A DNA stretch of 46,989 nucleotides from positions 1-46,989 of the forward strand of contig JBGRQB010000012.1 in NCBI GenBank assembly GCA_041725875.1, read 5' to 3'. This document shows, piece by piece, positions 8,529-16,716 of this stretch. The translations under genes and the position numbers were made by a program. The DNA is from JBGRQB01 sp041725875 (GTDB lineage Bacteria > Bacteroidota > Ignavibacteria > Ignavibacteriales > Melioribacteraceae). The notes below the pieces were generated by a model. The model was not told the origin of the DNA. It was given only the letters and a program-made list of their open reading frames with translations, and did not search any database. The number at the start of each line of letters is the position of its first letter. The first letter of the stretch is position 1.

Positions 8529-9665
8529 CTAGTTTACTTCTACTGCATAAAGATTTCCGTCATCACAACCGATGTAAACAACCCCCTTGCTGTAAACCGG
8601 AGATGAATGAAAGCTCGATTGATACTCTTCCCCTTTCCATTTTGGATGATCTATTTTTGTAATTGGAATTTCAATTGTTTTTCTGTCGATTAAAACTTCT
8701 TTAATTTCCCCGCTGGTTTTATCTAATTTGTATAAGGAACCTGAACCTATTATCAGATCATTTTTAACTGCCAAAGGGATTCCCCAAATTCGGTGATCTA
8801 GTTTTGTTTCCCAAAGCAACTCTCCTGTTTCTGCTGTAAAACATTGAACAATTGCTTCGTTGGAACTTCCTAAAAATATTTTTCCATCAGAATATGCGGG
8901 TCCGCCCAGCAACCAGCCGGATCTGCTGCTTTTATGACTCCAAATTTTTTGTCCGCTGTTTTTATCCAGACAATAAACCCGACAGCTTCTTCCTGCCATG
9001 TAAATTTTGTCATTAACAAGTAATGGTTTTTCGTGAATAGAATTTTTCCAGATAAATGTGGAATCATTTTTTGTATCATATTTCCAAAATTCTTCTCCTG
9101 TGATGTTGTTGTGCGAATAAAAAACACCTTCCCAGTCACCAAAAAATATTTTATTGTCAGTCACAATTGGAGTTGCTCTTATTGGTTCTCCAGTTTCAAT
9201 CTCTACAATTTTCTCTCCAGTAAAAAAATCTATCCCGACAACTTTTCCGTCACTTGTGCCTATATAAATTTTGTCATTATAAATTACAGGAGATGAATGG
9301 AAAAAATCCCAGGAATCGATTTGTGATTTTTTTGAGGCTTTTCCCAATTTCATTTTTCTGATCAACTCCCCTTTCAGGTTTAGAAAAAAGAGATTATTTC
9401 CGCTCTCAAAAATCAATATATCTTTGTGAATAATTGCGGTTGAATGAATGGGATTTCCCGAATTAAACTGCCATATTTTTTTGCCGGATAATTTATCAAC
9501 AGCATAAAAGTTAGAATCGAGACTCCCGACATAAACAACATTTTCTGATACAAGCGGAGTTGCATAAACTTTTCCGCCTGTTTCAAATTTCCATAAAACT
9601 TTTTCATTTGCTGAAATTGAAATGATCAGACAAACAAGAATCAGAGTAATTTTTCTTAACAACAT
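8529..9665 (-). CDS. Secreted PQQ-like beta-propeller repeat protein
   Basis: About 378 residues: a signal peptide (MLLRKITLILVCLIISISA) then repeated propeller blades with the PQQ/WD40-like pattern, for example LSGKKIWQFNSG, TGEKIVEIETGEP, SGQKIWSHKSSR and TGELLWETKLDH, each followed by a strand of the type IYIGTSDGKV. The last blade closes with SSPVYSKGVVYIGCDDGNLY. Such folds occur in quinoprotein dehydrogenases and BamB-like scaffold proteins; the full dehydrogenase active site is not recognisable, so a binding or scaffold role is likelier. The start at 9665 is preferred over 9701 because GGAG lies six bases upstream and it begins the signal peptide. Its role here is unknown. Confidence 0.8.
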   Translation of the reverse strand: MLLRKITLILVCLIISISANEKVLWKFETGGKVYATPLVSENVVYVGSLDSNFYAVDKLSGKKIWQFNSGNPIHSTAIIHKDILIFESGNNLFFLNLKGELIRKMKLGKASKKSQIDSWDFFHSSPVIYNDKIYIGTSDGKVVGIDFFTGEKIVEIETGEPIRATPIVTDNKIFFGDWEGVFYSHNNITGEEFWKYDTKNDSTFIWKNSIHEKPLLVNDKIYMAGRSCRVYCLDKNSGQKIWSHKSSRSGWLLGGPAYSDGKIFLGSSNEAIVQCFTAETGELLWETKLDHRIWGIPLAVKNDLIIGSGSLYKLDKTSGEIKEVLIDRKTIEIPITKIDHPKWKGEEYQSSFHSSPVYSKGVVYIGCDDGNLYAVEVN

Positions 9666-9767
9666 ACTTTCTCCATATTTAAAAGATTTACGGCAAATCA
9701 ATGAAATATGAATAAAATATTCGTCTCTCTAAGTACGGTACGCTGTTAAAAGGACTGTTTTTATTGG

Positions 9768-10885
9768 TTAAATAGCTTTTTTGCTGTTTCTGAATTGAGT
9801 TGGAGTTAATCCTGTGTGTTTGCTGAAAGCTTTATGAAATGATGATTTACTTTTAAACCCGGCTTCATACAAAATTTCTAAAACCGATTTTGAATCTTCC
9901 GTAGGTTCTGTTAATAATTTCTTTGCTTCTTCAATTCTGTAACTATTTATAAAGTCATAAAAATTTTGTCCGAACCCAATCTTAATAACTTCGGATAAAG
10001 ATCTTTGAGGGATTTCTGAAATTTCCGAAAGTGCTTTTAAAGACAACTCCGGATCGAGAAAGAGTTTTTGTTCTGACATAAAACTTCGAAGTTTAAGTTT
10101 ATAACTATCCAGAACATTTTCAGAAAGAGAATTTTTCCCGGTAGATTCAGGTTCGAGTCCTTCAAAAATTTCGGGCTGTTTAAATCCTCTGTAAATCATA
10201 TAATTGACAAAAACAAACAGAACAATTTTTGAGAATGACAAAATAATTTCTGTCCCGCCAATTTTAAACAACGCAAAAATAAAATAAACAAAATCGGAAG
10301 ACCATTTTGCTGTAAAGCCGAGCAAAATAAACCAGAGCCAGTTAAGATTTGTTCTTTCGGCGGACGAGAAATTATCCTTTAATTTTTTGCTAAAATCAAA
10401 ATTTAGCTTGAGTGAATATATTGTATAAATTCCTATAAACAACTCAATAACAATGTATACTATAACATTTGAAACGCCCGGAAAAACGAGTCTGTTAATT
10501 ATCATTTCTTTCTTATACTCTGCTCCGTGAAGATGAAAAACCAGAAGCAGATATAAAAAATGTACGGCAAACGGAATAAAATGAAGGTAATCTATTCTTT
10601 TTAACTTAAAATTTTTGATTGTAACTGATTTAACATAGAAATAGAGTAAGGGCCCCATAAAATTGTAAACGAGCTCCCCAGATAAAACAAGTGCGGAAAA
10701 TAATCGAGCGTGTAGTTGTATAATCTGAATGCAATAAAATTTGAAATGCACAATGCTTTTGCTAAAAGAAAAAATCCTAAAAACTTTCTGCTGTTTTTTC
10801 CTTTTTCAATTAATAAAAACGGTGAGATTGATAAAAGTTGAAAAAACAACACAACCAGCATTATATCAACAAAACTCAGGTTCAA
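9768..10885 (-). pseudogene. AraC-family regulator with membrane N-terminus, interrupted by a -1 frameshift
   Basis: Two overlapping frames together encode one protein. The upstream part (10885 to about 10656) gives the first hydrophobic helices and ends ...FTILWGP; the downstream frame resumes at GPLLYFYVK, which matches FAFGPLLYLYVKK in the paralogue at 14349-15503. Restoring one base in the GGGCCCC run at 10650-10656 yields about 372 residues: a multi-helix membrane domain followed by an AraC HTH_18 domain (LSLKALSEISEIPQRSLSEV and LEILYEAGFKSKSSFHKAFS). A TTG at 10885 with GGAG six bases upstream is the start. It may be a true mutation, an assembly error in a short G/C run, or programmed slippage; it should be treated as uncertain, not dead. 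Confidence 0.82.
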
Positions 10886-10916
10886 TTAAAACTCCGAAAA
10901 ATTATTTCAAATTCTG

Positions 10917-10946
10917 AAAAAGCCCCGGAGACACCGGGGCTTTTGA
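10917..10946 (-). terminator. Strong intrinsic terminator after the VPS10/BNR gene
   Basis: AGCCCCGG (10921-10928) and CCGGGGCT (10934-10941) form a very GC-rich eight-base stem with a five-base loop. It is flanked by four A residues on one side and TTTT on the other, so it can work in both directions; the gene ending at 10964 on the minus strand is the obvious user. Confidence 0.88.
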
Positions 10947-10963
10947 AAACAGATTATAAACTT

Positions 10964-13900
10964 TTATTTATTCCAGACCGGCAGTCTGCCCGGAGTATAA
11001 CGGGCACCATATTTTTCCAGTTCTGTTTTTACATTTTCAACATTTTTTTCAGCTGCTTTCAGATCTTCAAGAATAGCATCAAATTTACTTGCAGCATCGT
11101 CATAAGATTTTTGGAATGTAGTTGATAAACCGGTTGTTGTTGACCATAAAGCATAAGTTATGTAACCAATTCTTCCTGTAACAGAAGTAGGAGTTCCACC
11201 TTCGTATCTTCCTTTTAGTCTGTCGCCATTAAGCTTTTTATTGATTTCTTTTAACTCAGCATCAATTGAAAGAATTTTTTTGTACAATTCATTTGGTACA
11301 TCTGCACCTTCAAAAACAGCTTTTTTGAAGTAAGACAAATCTTTTACAAGCTCTCTTCTGAAAGCATTTGCACCATAAATTGCTCTGCTTAATTCACCAA
11401 CTTTTTTGTTAAATTTATTTAACGCAACCTGATCTTTTGCAGGTAAAGAAGTGTTATTAAGCAATTTACATTCAAACTCTACAGGAGCTACAAGTTCTGT
11501 AAATTCTCCGTTATCAAATTTTGAAAGTGAAATTTTATATTTACCAGGCATTACCATATAACCGGCATCTTTCGATTCCCAAGGAGCCAGATTAGTTCTT
11601 TCTCTTAAAGATACCGGAGTAAAGGCGCTGTATCTGAAATCCCAGATTAATCTTTTAATTCCCGGTGAAGCACTTCTTTTTATCTTTCTTACAACGTTTC
11701 CTTCCATATCTGTAATTGTAAAGAGGAGATATTTAGGAAGTTCATCTGTTTCACTTTTTAGCTGGTCATAAGTAGGATATTTAATTTCTTTTTTATCTTT
11801 CTTTAATTTTTTCTCTTCTTTTCTTCTCTTTTGTTTAAGAGTTTCAAATCCTTCTTTTACATAATAAGTAAAGACTGCGCCTACTTCAGGATTTTTTGCA
11901 GAATAGTAACTTGCTCCCTGAAAACCAACACCCGGGAAACCGTAAGGACTTGATTCAATAAACATCATTGCATCTTTTACAGGGAAGATATGGGCATCTT
12001 TATTAATAGTTTCAGAGCTTACATATCTGAGCGGAGTGTAATCATCAAGTATGTAAACACCGCGTCCGAAAGTTGAAACAACAAGATCATTTTCTTCTCT
12101 CTGGATTTCAAGATCCATAACAGCGTGAGTAGGAATTCCGCTGGAAAGTTTTATCCATTCTTTACCGCCGTTATTTGTAAAGTAAACACCAAACTGAGTT
12201 CCTAAAAATAAAAGATTTTTATTTACGTGATCTTCCTGAATTGAATAAGTGCTTCCTCTTTTTGGTAAGTCGCCATTTATCAACTCCCAATTTTCACCAC
12301 CATCTGTAGTTTTATACAAATAAGGATTTTTATCGCCACCAACAAAATTGTGGCAAGCTGCATAAGCAACATTTATATCGTGCTGCGAAGCAATAATGTG
12401 GTGAATTCTTGCATATTCAGGTAAACCTTTAACCTTTCCTTTTTTCCAGGTTTTTCCGCCATCTTTTGTGTAATGGATAAGTCCGTCGGCAGAACCTGCA
12501 AATAAAACATTTTCATCAAGTGAAGATTCAGCTATGGAAGAAAGTGTTGCCATAGAACCTTTACGAGCAAGATCGTTAATACTCCAGCTTTGTCCCATAA
12601 GTTTTAACATCTTCTTCGGAACACCTCTTGTAAGATCCGGACTTACCTCTTTCCACGTACCGCCCTGATCGTCTGTTCTTAAAACTTTATTACATCCGTG
12701 ATACAATCTTTTGTTATCGTGACGGGAAATTAATAACGGCGCATCCCAGTCAAATCTGTAAGCTTTATCACCAAAATCAGCAGGTTTGATATAAAGATTT
12801 TCACCACTTCTTTTATCAAAACGTACTAATCCGCCATTTTGTGACTGAGCATAAACTATGTTATGATCTTTCCAGTCAACCTGAGTTTCAAATCCGTCAC
12901 CGCCATTTGTAAATGTCCAGTCGCGATTTGTAATTCCGCCCGAACTTACTGTTCTGGAAGGACCGGTTAAACTGTTATTATCCTGCGTTCCGAAATAAAC
13001 ATTGTAGAAAGGTTTTGCAAAGTCTGTAGAAACTTTATAAATCTCTGTAATTGGAAGATTTGCTTTAAAGTCCCAGTTTTTACCCTGATCATAAGTTTCA
13101 TAAACGCCGCCGTCGCAGCCGTTAATCATATGTTTGTTGTTTTGCGGATTGATCCATAAAAAGTGATCATCAACATGTTTTTTATCACTGCCAGCCTGCT
13201 TCCAGCTTCTTCCGCCATCAGCTGTGTACATCATAAATACGTCCATACTGTAAACTCTGTCAACATCAACAGGATCAGCAAAAATTTTCTGGAAATAGAA
13301 TTTATATGCAGAAGCATAACCATCCATTTTACTCCAGCTGGAACCTCTGTCAGTACTTCTGTAAAATCCCTGTCCGCCGTCTGTTGCTTCAACAACCGCG
13401 TAAACAACATCAGGATTTGCAGGTGAAATATCCATTCCTATTCTTCCAACATTTCCTGAAGGCAGGCCGCGTGAAAGTTTTTTCCAGGTTTTACCGCTAT
13501 CCGTGGTTCTGTAAATACCACTTTCGGGTCCGCCGGAAACACCTGTGTATAACTTTCTCATACGCTGGTGAGCAACTGCATAAAGAATATTAGAATGATT
13601 CGGATCCATATGGACTTGATAAAAACCTGTATACTTACTTACTTCAAGAACCTTTTTCCAGGTTTTACCACCGTCAACAGTTTTGTAAATTCCGCGATCT
13701 CCGCCTTCGTTTCTTAAAGAACCGTAAGCAGCAGCGTAAACTATATCTGAATTTTTAGGATCGATTGCGATTCCGGTAACATGTTCTGAATTTTTCAGAC
13801 CCATATTTTTCCAGGATTTTCCGCCATCTTCAGATCTGTAAATTCCGTCGCCGTAAATAACATTATTCTGGTTGTTATTTTCTCCGGTTCCAACCCAAAT

Positions 13901-14233
13901 AATATTAGGATTAGAAGGATCGATTGCAATTGAACCAATTGCATAAGGTTCAACGCTGTCAAAAACAGGTGAAAAAGTTACACCTCTGTTTGTTGTTTTC
14001 CACAATGAGCCGTGACCGGAACCAACGTAATATTCGCTGTAATCGTATGGATTCACTGCTATTGAAGATATTCTTCCGCCTGTAATTGCAGGACCAATAC
14101 TTCTGAAAGATAAACCACTTAAAGAAGTTTTTTTAAGAGTTTTCTTTTCTTTGTCAGAATTTTTGTCTGCAAAGGAGGTTGAAGAAAGGATCAATAAAAA
14201 GCTTAACAATAAAAAAAACGTCTGTTTTTTCAT
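10964..14233 (-). CDS. Secreted VPS10/BNR-repeat (sortilin-like beta-propeller) protein
   Basis: The 1089-residue protein has a clear signal peptide (cleavage after about SFA, residue 22). The next 700 residues hold at least ten Asp-box/BNR motifs of the form S/T-x-D-x-G-x-x-W, for example RSEDGGKSW, KTVDGGKTW, RTTDSGKTW, YTADGGRSW and KTTDGGENW, giving two adjoining propellers. The C-terminal 250 residues hold a beta domain and a helical hairpin ending near ARYTPGRLPVWNK. This architecture is common among exported proteins of the Bacteroidota/FCB group, often annotated as glycosyl hydrolase or sialidase, but catalytic residues of those enzymes are not evident. GGGGAG precedes the ATG. A strong terminator follows. 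Confidence 0.88.
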   Translation of the reverse strand: MKKQTFFLLLSFLLILSSTSFADKNSDKEKKTLKKTSLSGLSFRSIGPAITGGRISSIAVNPYDYSEYYVGSGHGSLWKTTNRGVTFSPVFDSVEPYAIGSIAIDPSNPNIIWVGTGENNNQNNVIYGDGIYRSEDGGKSWKNMGLKNSEHVTGIAIDPKNSDIVYAAAYGSLRNEGGDRGIYKTVDGGKTWKKVLEVSKYTGFYQVHMDPNHSNILYAVAHQRMRKLYTGVSGGPESGIYRTTDSGKTWKKLSRGLPSGNVGRIGMDISPANPDVVYAVVEATDGGQGFYRSTDRGSSWSKMDGYASAYKFYFQKIFADPVDVDRVYSMDVFMMYTADGGRSWKQAGSDKKHVDDHFLWINPQNNKHMINGCDGGVYETYDQGKNWDFKANLPITEIYKVSTDFAKPFYNVYFGTQDNNSLTGPSRTVSSGGITNRDWTFTNGGDGFETQVDWKDHNIVYAQSQNGGLVRFDKRSGENLYIKPADFGDKAYRFDWDAPLLISRHDNKRLYHGCNKVLRTDDQGGTWKEVSPDLTRGVPKKMLKLMGQSWSINDLARKGSMATLSSIAESSLDENVLFAGSADGLIHYTKDGGKTWKKGKVKGLPEYARIHHIIASQHDINVAYAACHNFVGGDKNPYLYKTTDGGENWELINGDLPKRGSTYSIQEDHVNKNLLFLGTQFGVYFTNNGGKEWIKLSSGIPTHAVMDLEIQREENDLVVSTFGRGVYILDDYTPLRYVSSETINKDAHIFPVKDAMMFIESSPYGFPGVGFQGASYYSAKNPEVGAVFTYYVKEGFETLKQKRRKEEKKLKKDKKEIKYPTYDQLKSETDELPKYLLFTITDMEGNVVRKIKRSASPGIKRLIWDFRYSAFTPVSLRERTNLAPWESKDAGYMVMPGKYKISLSKFDNGEFTELVAPVEFECKLLNNTSLPAKDQVALNKFNKKVGELSRAIYGANAFRRELVKDLSYFKKAVFEGADVPNELYKKILSIDAELKEINKKLNGDRLKGRYEGGTPTSVTGRIGYITYALWSTTTGLSTTFQKSYDDAASKFDAILEDLKAAEKNVENVKTELEKYGARYTPGRLPVWNK

Positions 14234-14348
14234 TTACTCCCCGCCAAATTGATTATTAAATAGTTAAGTGTTCGAAACATTCGAAAAGTTAAAATAACCA
14301 ATTGCGAAAGAAAAGTGAAGCAGGATAAAATATTTTAAGCAGGAAAAA

Positions 14349-15503
14349 TTATGAATAGGATTTATTTCTGAATTCCGACGGAGTAATTCCTTCAATTTTT
14401 TTGAACATTTTCTGAAAGGATGATTTTGAGTTAAATCCGCATTTAAAAGCAATTGCGCTAATTGTTAAATTTTTATTATCCGGATGAAACAATTCTTCTT
14501 TAAATTCTTTAATTCTGTATTCATTTACAAAGTTGTAAAAATTTCTGTTCAGTTTGGTATTCAGTATTTCTGTAAGGTAATGGCGCGAAATATCCAGTTC
14601 GGTTGAAATATCTTCGATGGTAAGATCATTTCTCAAAAAAGCTTTTTTAATTCTCATAAAATCGAGAAGTTTTTTAACATAATTATCAGCTTCTTCTTCT
14701 TTTAAACCGGATCTTTCATATTTAGGTTTTTCCTTTGTTTCCTCTTTTTCCAGAAGCAGTGTTCGCTCGTGAATTCCCTGCTGTCTGAAAGCAAACAAAC
14801 TATAACCGTAAGAGAAAACAGTAAATAAAATTGCGCTAATATATTTTGTTAAAATCACTTTTTCGTGAGCAATTAATCTTGAGTAAACAAGCGTAACTAT
14901 TGCAAGAATGGTTCCGATTAAAAACAAATAATTTATTGTTTTCACCCACTGCAAATTGATTTTTTCAAGATCGTAAGAAACACTGTTCTTTATATTTTTT
15001 TCAAATTTTTGAATTGTTCTGTATGTGGCAACAAGATAAAATCCAAGATGAGATATAATTGCCGCTGCATAAAAAATTAAAGAAGAACCAAAGAGAGTGA
15101 AATCTTCATTAACTCCAAAGCTCGCTTTAAGATCAGGAAAAATTAAAAAGAAAAACCTGATTACAGGCACAGTAAAAACAACGTAAAAATGCTTCCAGTC
15201 GCAGTTCCCCATTTTCTGGTCATCGGAACTAAGTTTTTTTACATACAAATATAATAGCGGACCAAAAGCAAACGGAATTCCTTTGAAAAAGAGTGAAGAT
15301 GAAAACCTTAAATCGTCGAAGTGCAGACCGAGAAGTCTGGCAAGAAGCTGAAACCCAAATAAAGCTATAAGGGTTCCCATCAACTTATCAGAAAGCAGCT
15401 TTGGCTTTTTCATCATAATTAGTATTGATGAAAAAACCGATTGTGCCAGACCTATATAAATAATAGTTTCCATATCGGCACAAATATATCCATTGAGTTT
15501 CAT
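14349..15503 (-). CDS. AraC-family transcriptional regulator with multi-TM N-terminal domain
   Basis: The 384-residue protein begins with about seven hydrophobic segments (for example IIYIGLAQSVFSSILIMM, FAFGPLLYLYVKK and YISAILFTVFSYGYSLFAF), and ends with an AraC-type double helix-turn-helix (LTIEDISTELDISRHYLTEI, then ISAIAFKCGFNSKSSFQKMF and ITPSEFRNKSY). This 7TM-AraC design implies that a signal in or near the membrane is passed directly to DNA binding. The start at 15503 is two bases after the preceding stop; an internal ATG at 15473 is an alternative. It is the last gene of a run that begins with the RND efflux genes, so it may sense something linked to them. It is a paralogue of the frameshifted regulator at 9768-10885. 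Confidence 0.87.
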   Translation of the reverse strand: MKLNGYICADMETIIYIGLAQSVFSSILIMMKKPKLLSDKLMGTLIALFGFQLLARLLGLHFDDLRFSSSLFFKGIPFAFGPLLYLYVKKLSSDDQKMGNCDWKHFYVVFTVPVIRFFFLIFPDLKASFGVNEDFTLFGSSLIFYAAAIISHLGFYLVATYRTIQKFEKNIKNSVSYDLEKINLQWVKTINYLFLIGTILAIVTLVYSRLIAHEKVILTKYISAILFTVFSYGYSLFAFRQQGIHERTLLLEKEETKEKPKYERSGLKEEEADNYVKKLLDFMRIKKAFLRNDLTIEDISTELDISRHYLTEILNTKLNRNFYNFVNEYRIKEFKEELFHPDNKNLTISAIAFKCGFNSKSSFQKMFKKIEGITPSEFRNKSYS

Positions 15504-15505
15504 AA

Positions 15506-16264
15506 TTACAATTCAATGCCATAATTTATGCCTATGTTAAAACTGTTTTCCTGCGATAACACGTCACCATCAAATGGAAAGTTAATATTGTTTTCCCTGA
15601 ATTTCATAATGGCAAACTGAACACCGCCGGAAATTAAAAGACGAAGTACAGGATACATATCATTTTTATCAAAGATTTTATCTATTAAATATCCTACGGA
15701 ATAATTTACTCCTCTGTCAAGAAGTCTACCAGTAATTCGTTTGAAAAAATCTCCTCTTTCCTGGAAATATGTTTGAGAATAAGATAGTTTTAAGTCAATA
15801 TTTTTATATTGAACCATCATTCCGTAATCATACATTCTTCCCTGATATTTCAATTCAGTTTCAGGAAGACTCGGATCAGCAAAATCATTATTCTGCATTT
15901 TAGTTCCAGCAGTGGCATAAGGAAAAATCATCCAGTCGTTAATTTTATAACCTGTTGAGTTTATAGAATTAAACTGAAACATAAATTGCTCGGGATCTTC
16001 ATTATAAATCCCGAGAGTAATTCCGTAATCTGTGTAATCGACTAAATTAGAATTATCTGTTTCATAAATCTTGTATCGTATATCATACACAGGAAGTGTT
16101 ATATTTTGTTTGCCAATCGGCTGATCAAAATATTTTTGTGAATTATCTTTAATTCCCGCTCCGATGGAGATTTTTTTAATAACAGTTTCCTGAGAAAAAA
16201 TTGTGTTAAAACAAAAAGCAAAACTCACTAAAAACATTACATAATTAATTTTATTTAATTTCAT
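15506..16264 (-). CDS. Exported protein of unknown function, probable outer-membrane beta-barrel
   Basis: I do not recognise a family. The 252-residue product has an N-terminal signal peptide (cleavage probably after TIFS, before QETV), then alternating polar/hydrophobic strands with many aromatic residues (for example YDYGMMVQYKNIDLKLSYSQ) and a final strand ending NIGINYGIEL, which suits a small barrel. Its ATG overlaps the stop codon of the DUF2147 gene in an ATGA arrangement, so the two are translationally coupled and may act together in the envelope. Confidence 0.6.
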   Translation of the reverse strand: MKLNKINYVMFLVSFAFCFNTIFSQETVIKKISIGAGIKDNSQKYFDQPIGKQNITLPVYDIRYKIYETDNSNLVDYTDYGITLGIYNEDPEQFMFQFNSINSTGYKINDWMIFPYATAGTKMQNNDFADPSLPETELKYQGRMYDYGMMVQYKNIDLKLSYSQTYFQERGDFFKRITGRLLDRGVNYSVGYLIDKIFDKNDMYPVLRLLISGGVQFAIMKFRENNINFPFDGDVLSQENSFNIGINYGIEL

Positions 16265-16662
16265 TCTTTATACCTCGTCCATTCAACACTTCTTGATATC
16301 ATAAAAGCAGAAACGGTTAATTCCAGTCTGTCTCTTTCCAACATTTTGATTTCAGCGGAAAAATAGGAATCTCTTTTTGCCGCATAAATTTCACCATCCG
16401 TAAAAACCCCGTCTTCATAAACCAGATCGCGTAAAATTATCATTCCCTGTTTTACTTTACTATTATCGTTGCTCTCTTGGTTTAATATCTTAGAAATTCT
16501 TCCGTAATATTTTCCGTTTTCTTTATATATCTCAAGAACCCTTTCTTTTTTATTTGTAACCCATTCTCCAAGAATATTTTTTTCATCTGAATTTTCTTGT
16601 GCAAAAGGGTTATGACTTGCAAGTATAATCAGCATTATCAATATTATTAAGTTTTTTTCCAT
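16261..16662 (-). CDS. DUF2147 family exported protein
   Basis: The product has 133 residues, with a signal peptide (MEKNLIILIMLIILASHNPFA). The mature part has the DUF2147 pattern: ILGEWVTNKKERVLEIYKEN, then KYYGRISKIL near the start, a central ILRDLVYEDGVFTDGEIY, and the C-terminal SVEWTRYK. Members are small secreted or periplasmic proteins of lipocalin-like character with no established activity. GGAAAG lies just before the ATG. The 54-base gap to the RND pump gene upstream shows no terminator, so it may be the tail of the efflux transcript. Confidence 0.8.
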   Translation of the reverse strand: MEKNLIILIMLIILASHNPFAQENSDEKNILGEWVTNKKERVLEIYKENGKYYGRISKILNQESNDNSKVKQGMIILRDLVYEDGVFTDGEIYAAKRDSYFSAEIKMLERDRLELTVSAFMISRSVEWTRYKE

Positions 16663-16716
16663 CTTCTTTCCATTAAGTTTGTTTTAAATTTTATTTAGCG
16701 TTCCGCGACCTTATTA

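Noticed and set aside
14264..14452. A 62-codon minus-strand frame overlapping the AraC gene end
   Set aside because: It overlaps the conserved C-terminal HTH in another frame and has no family features.
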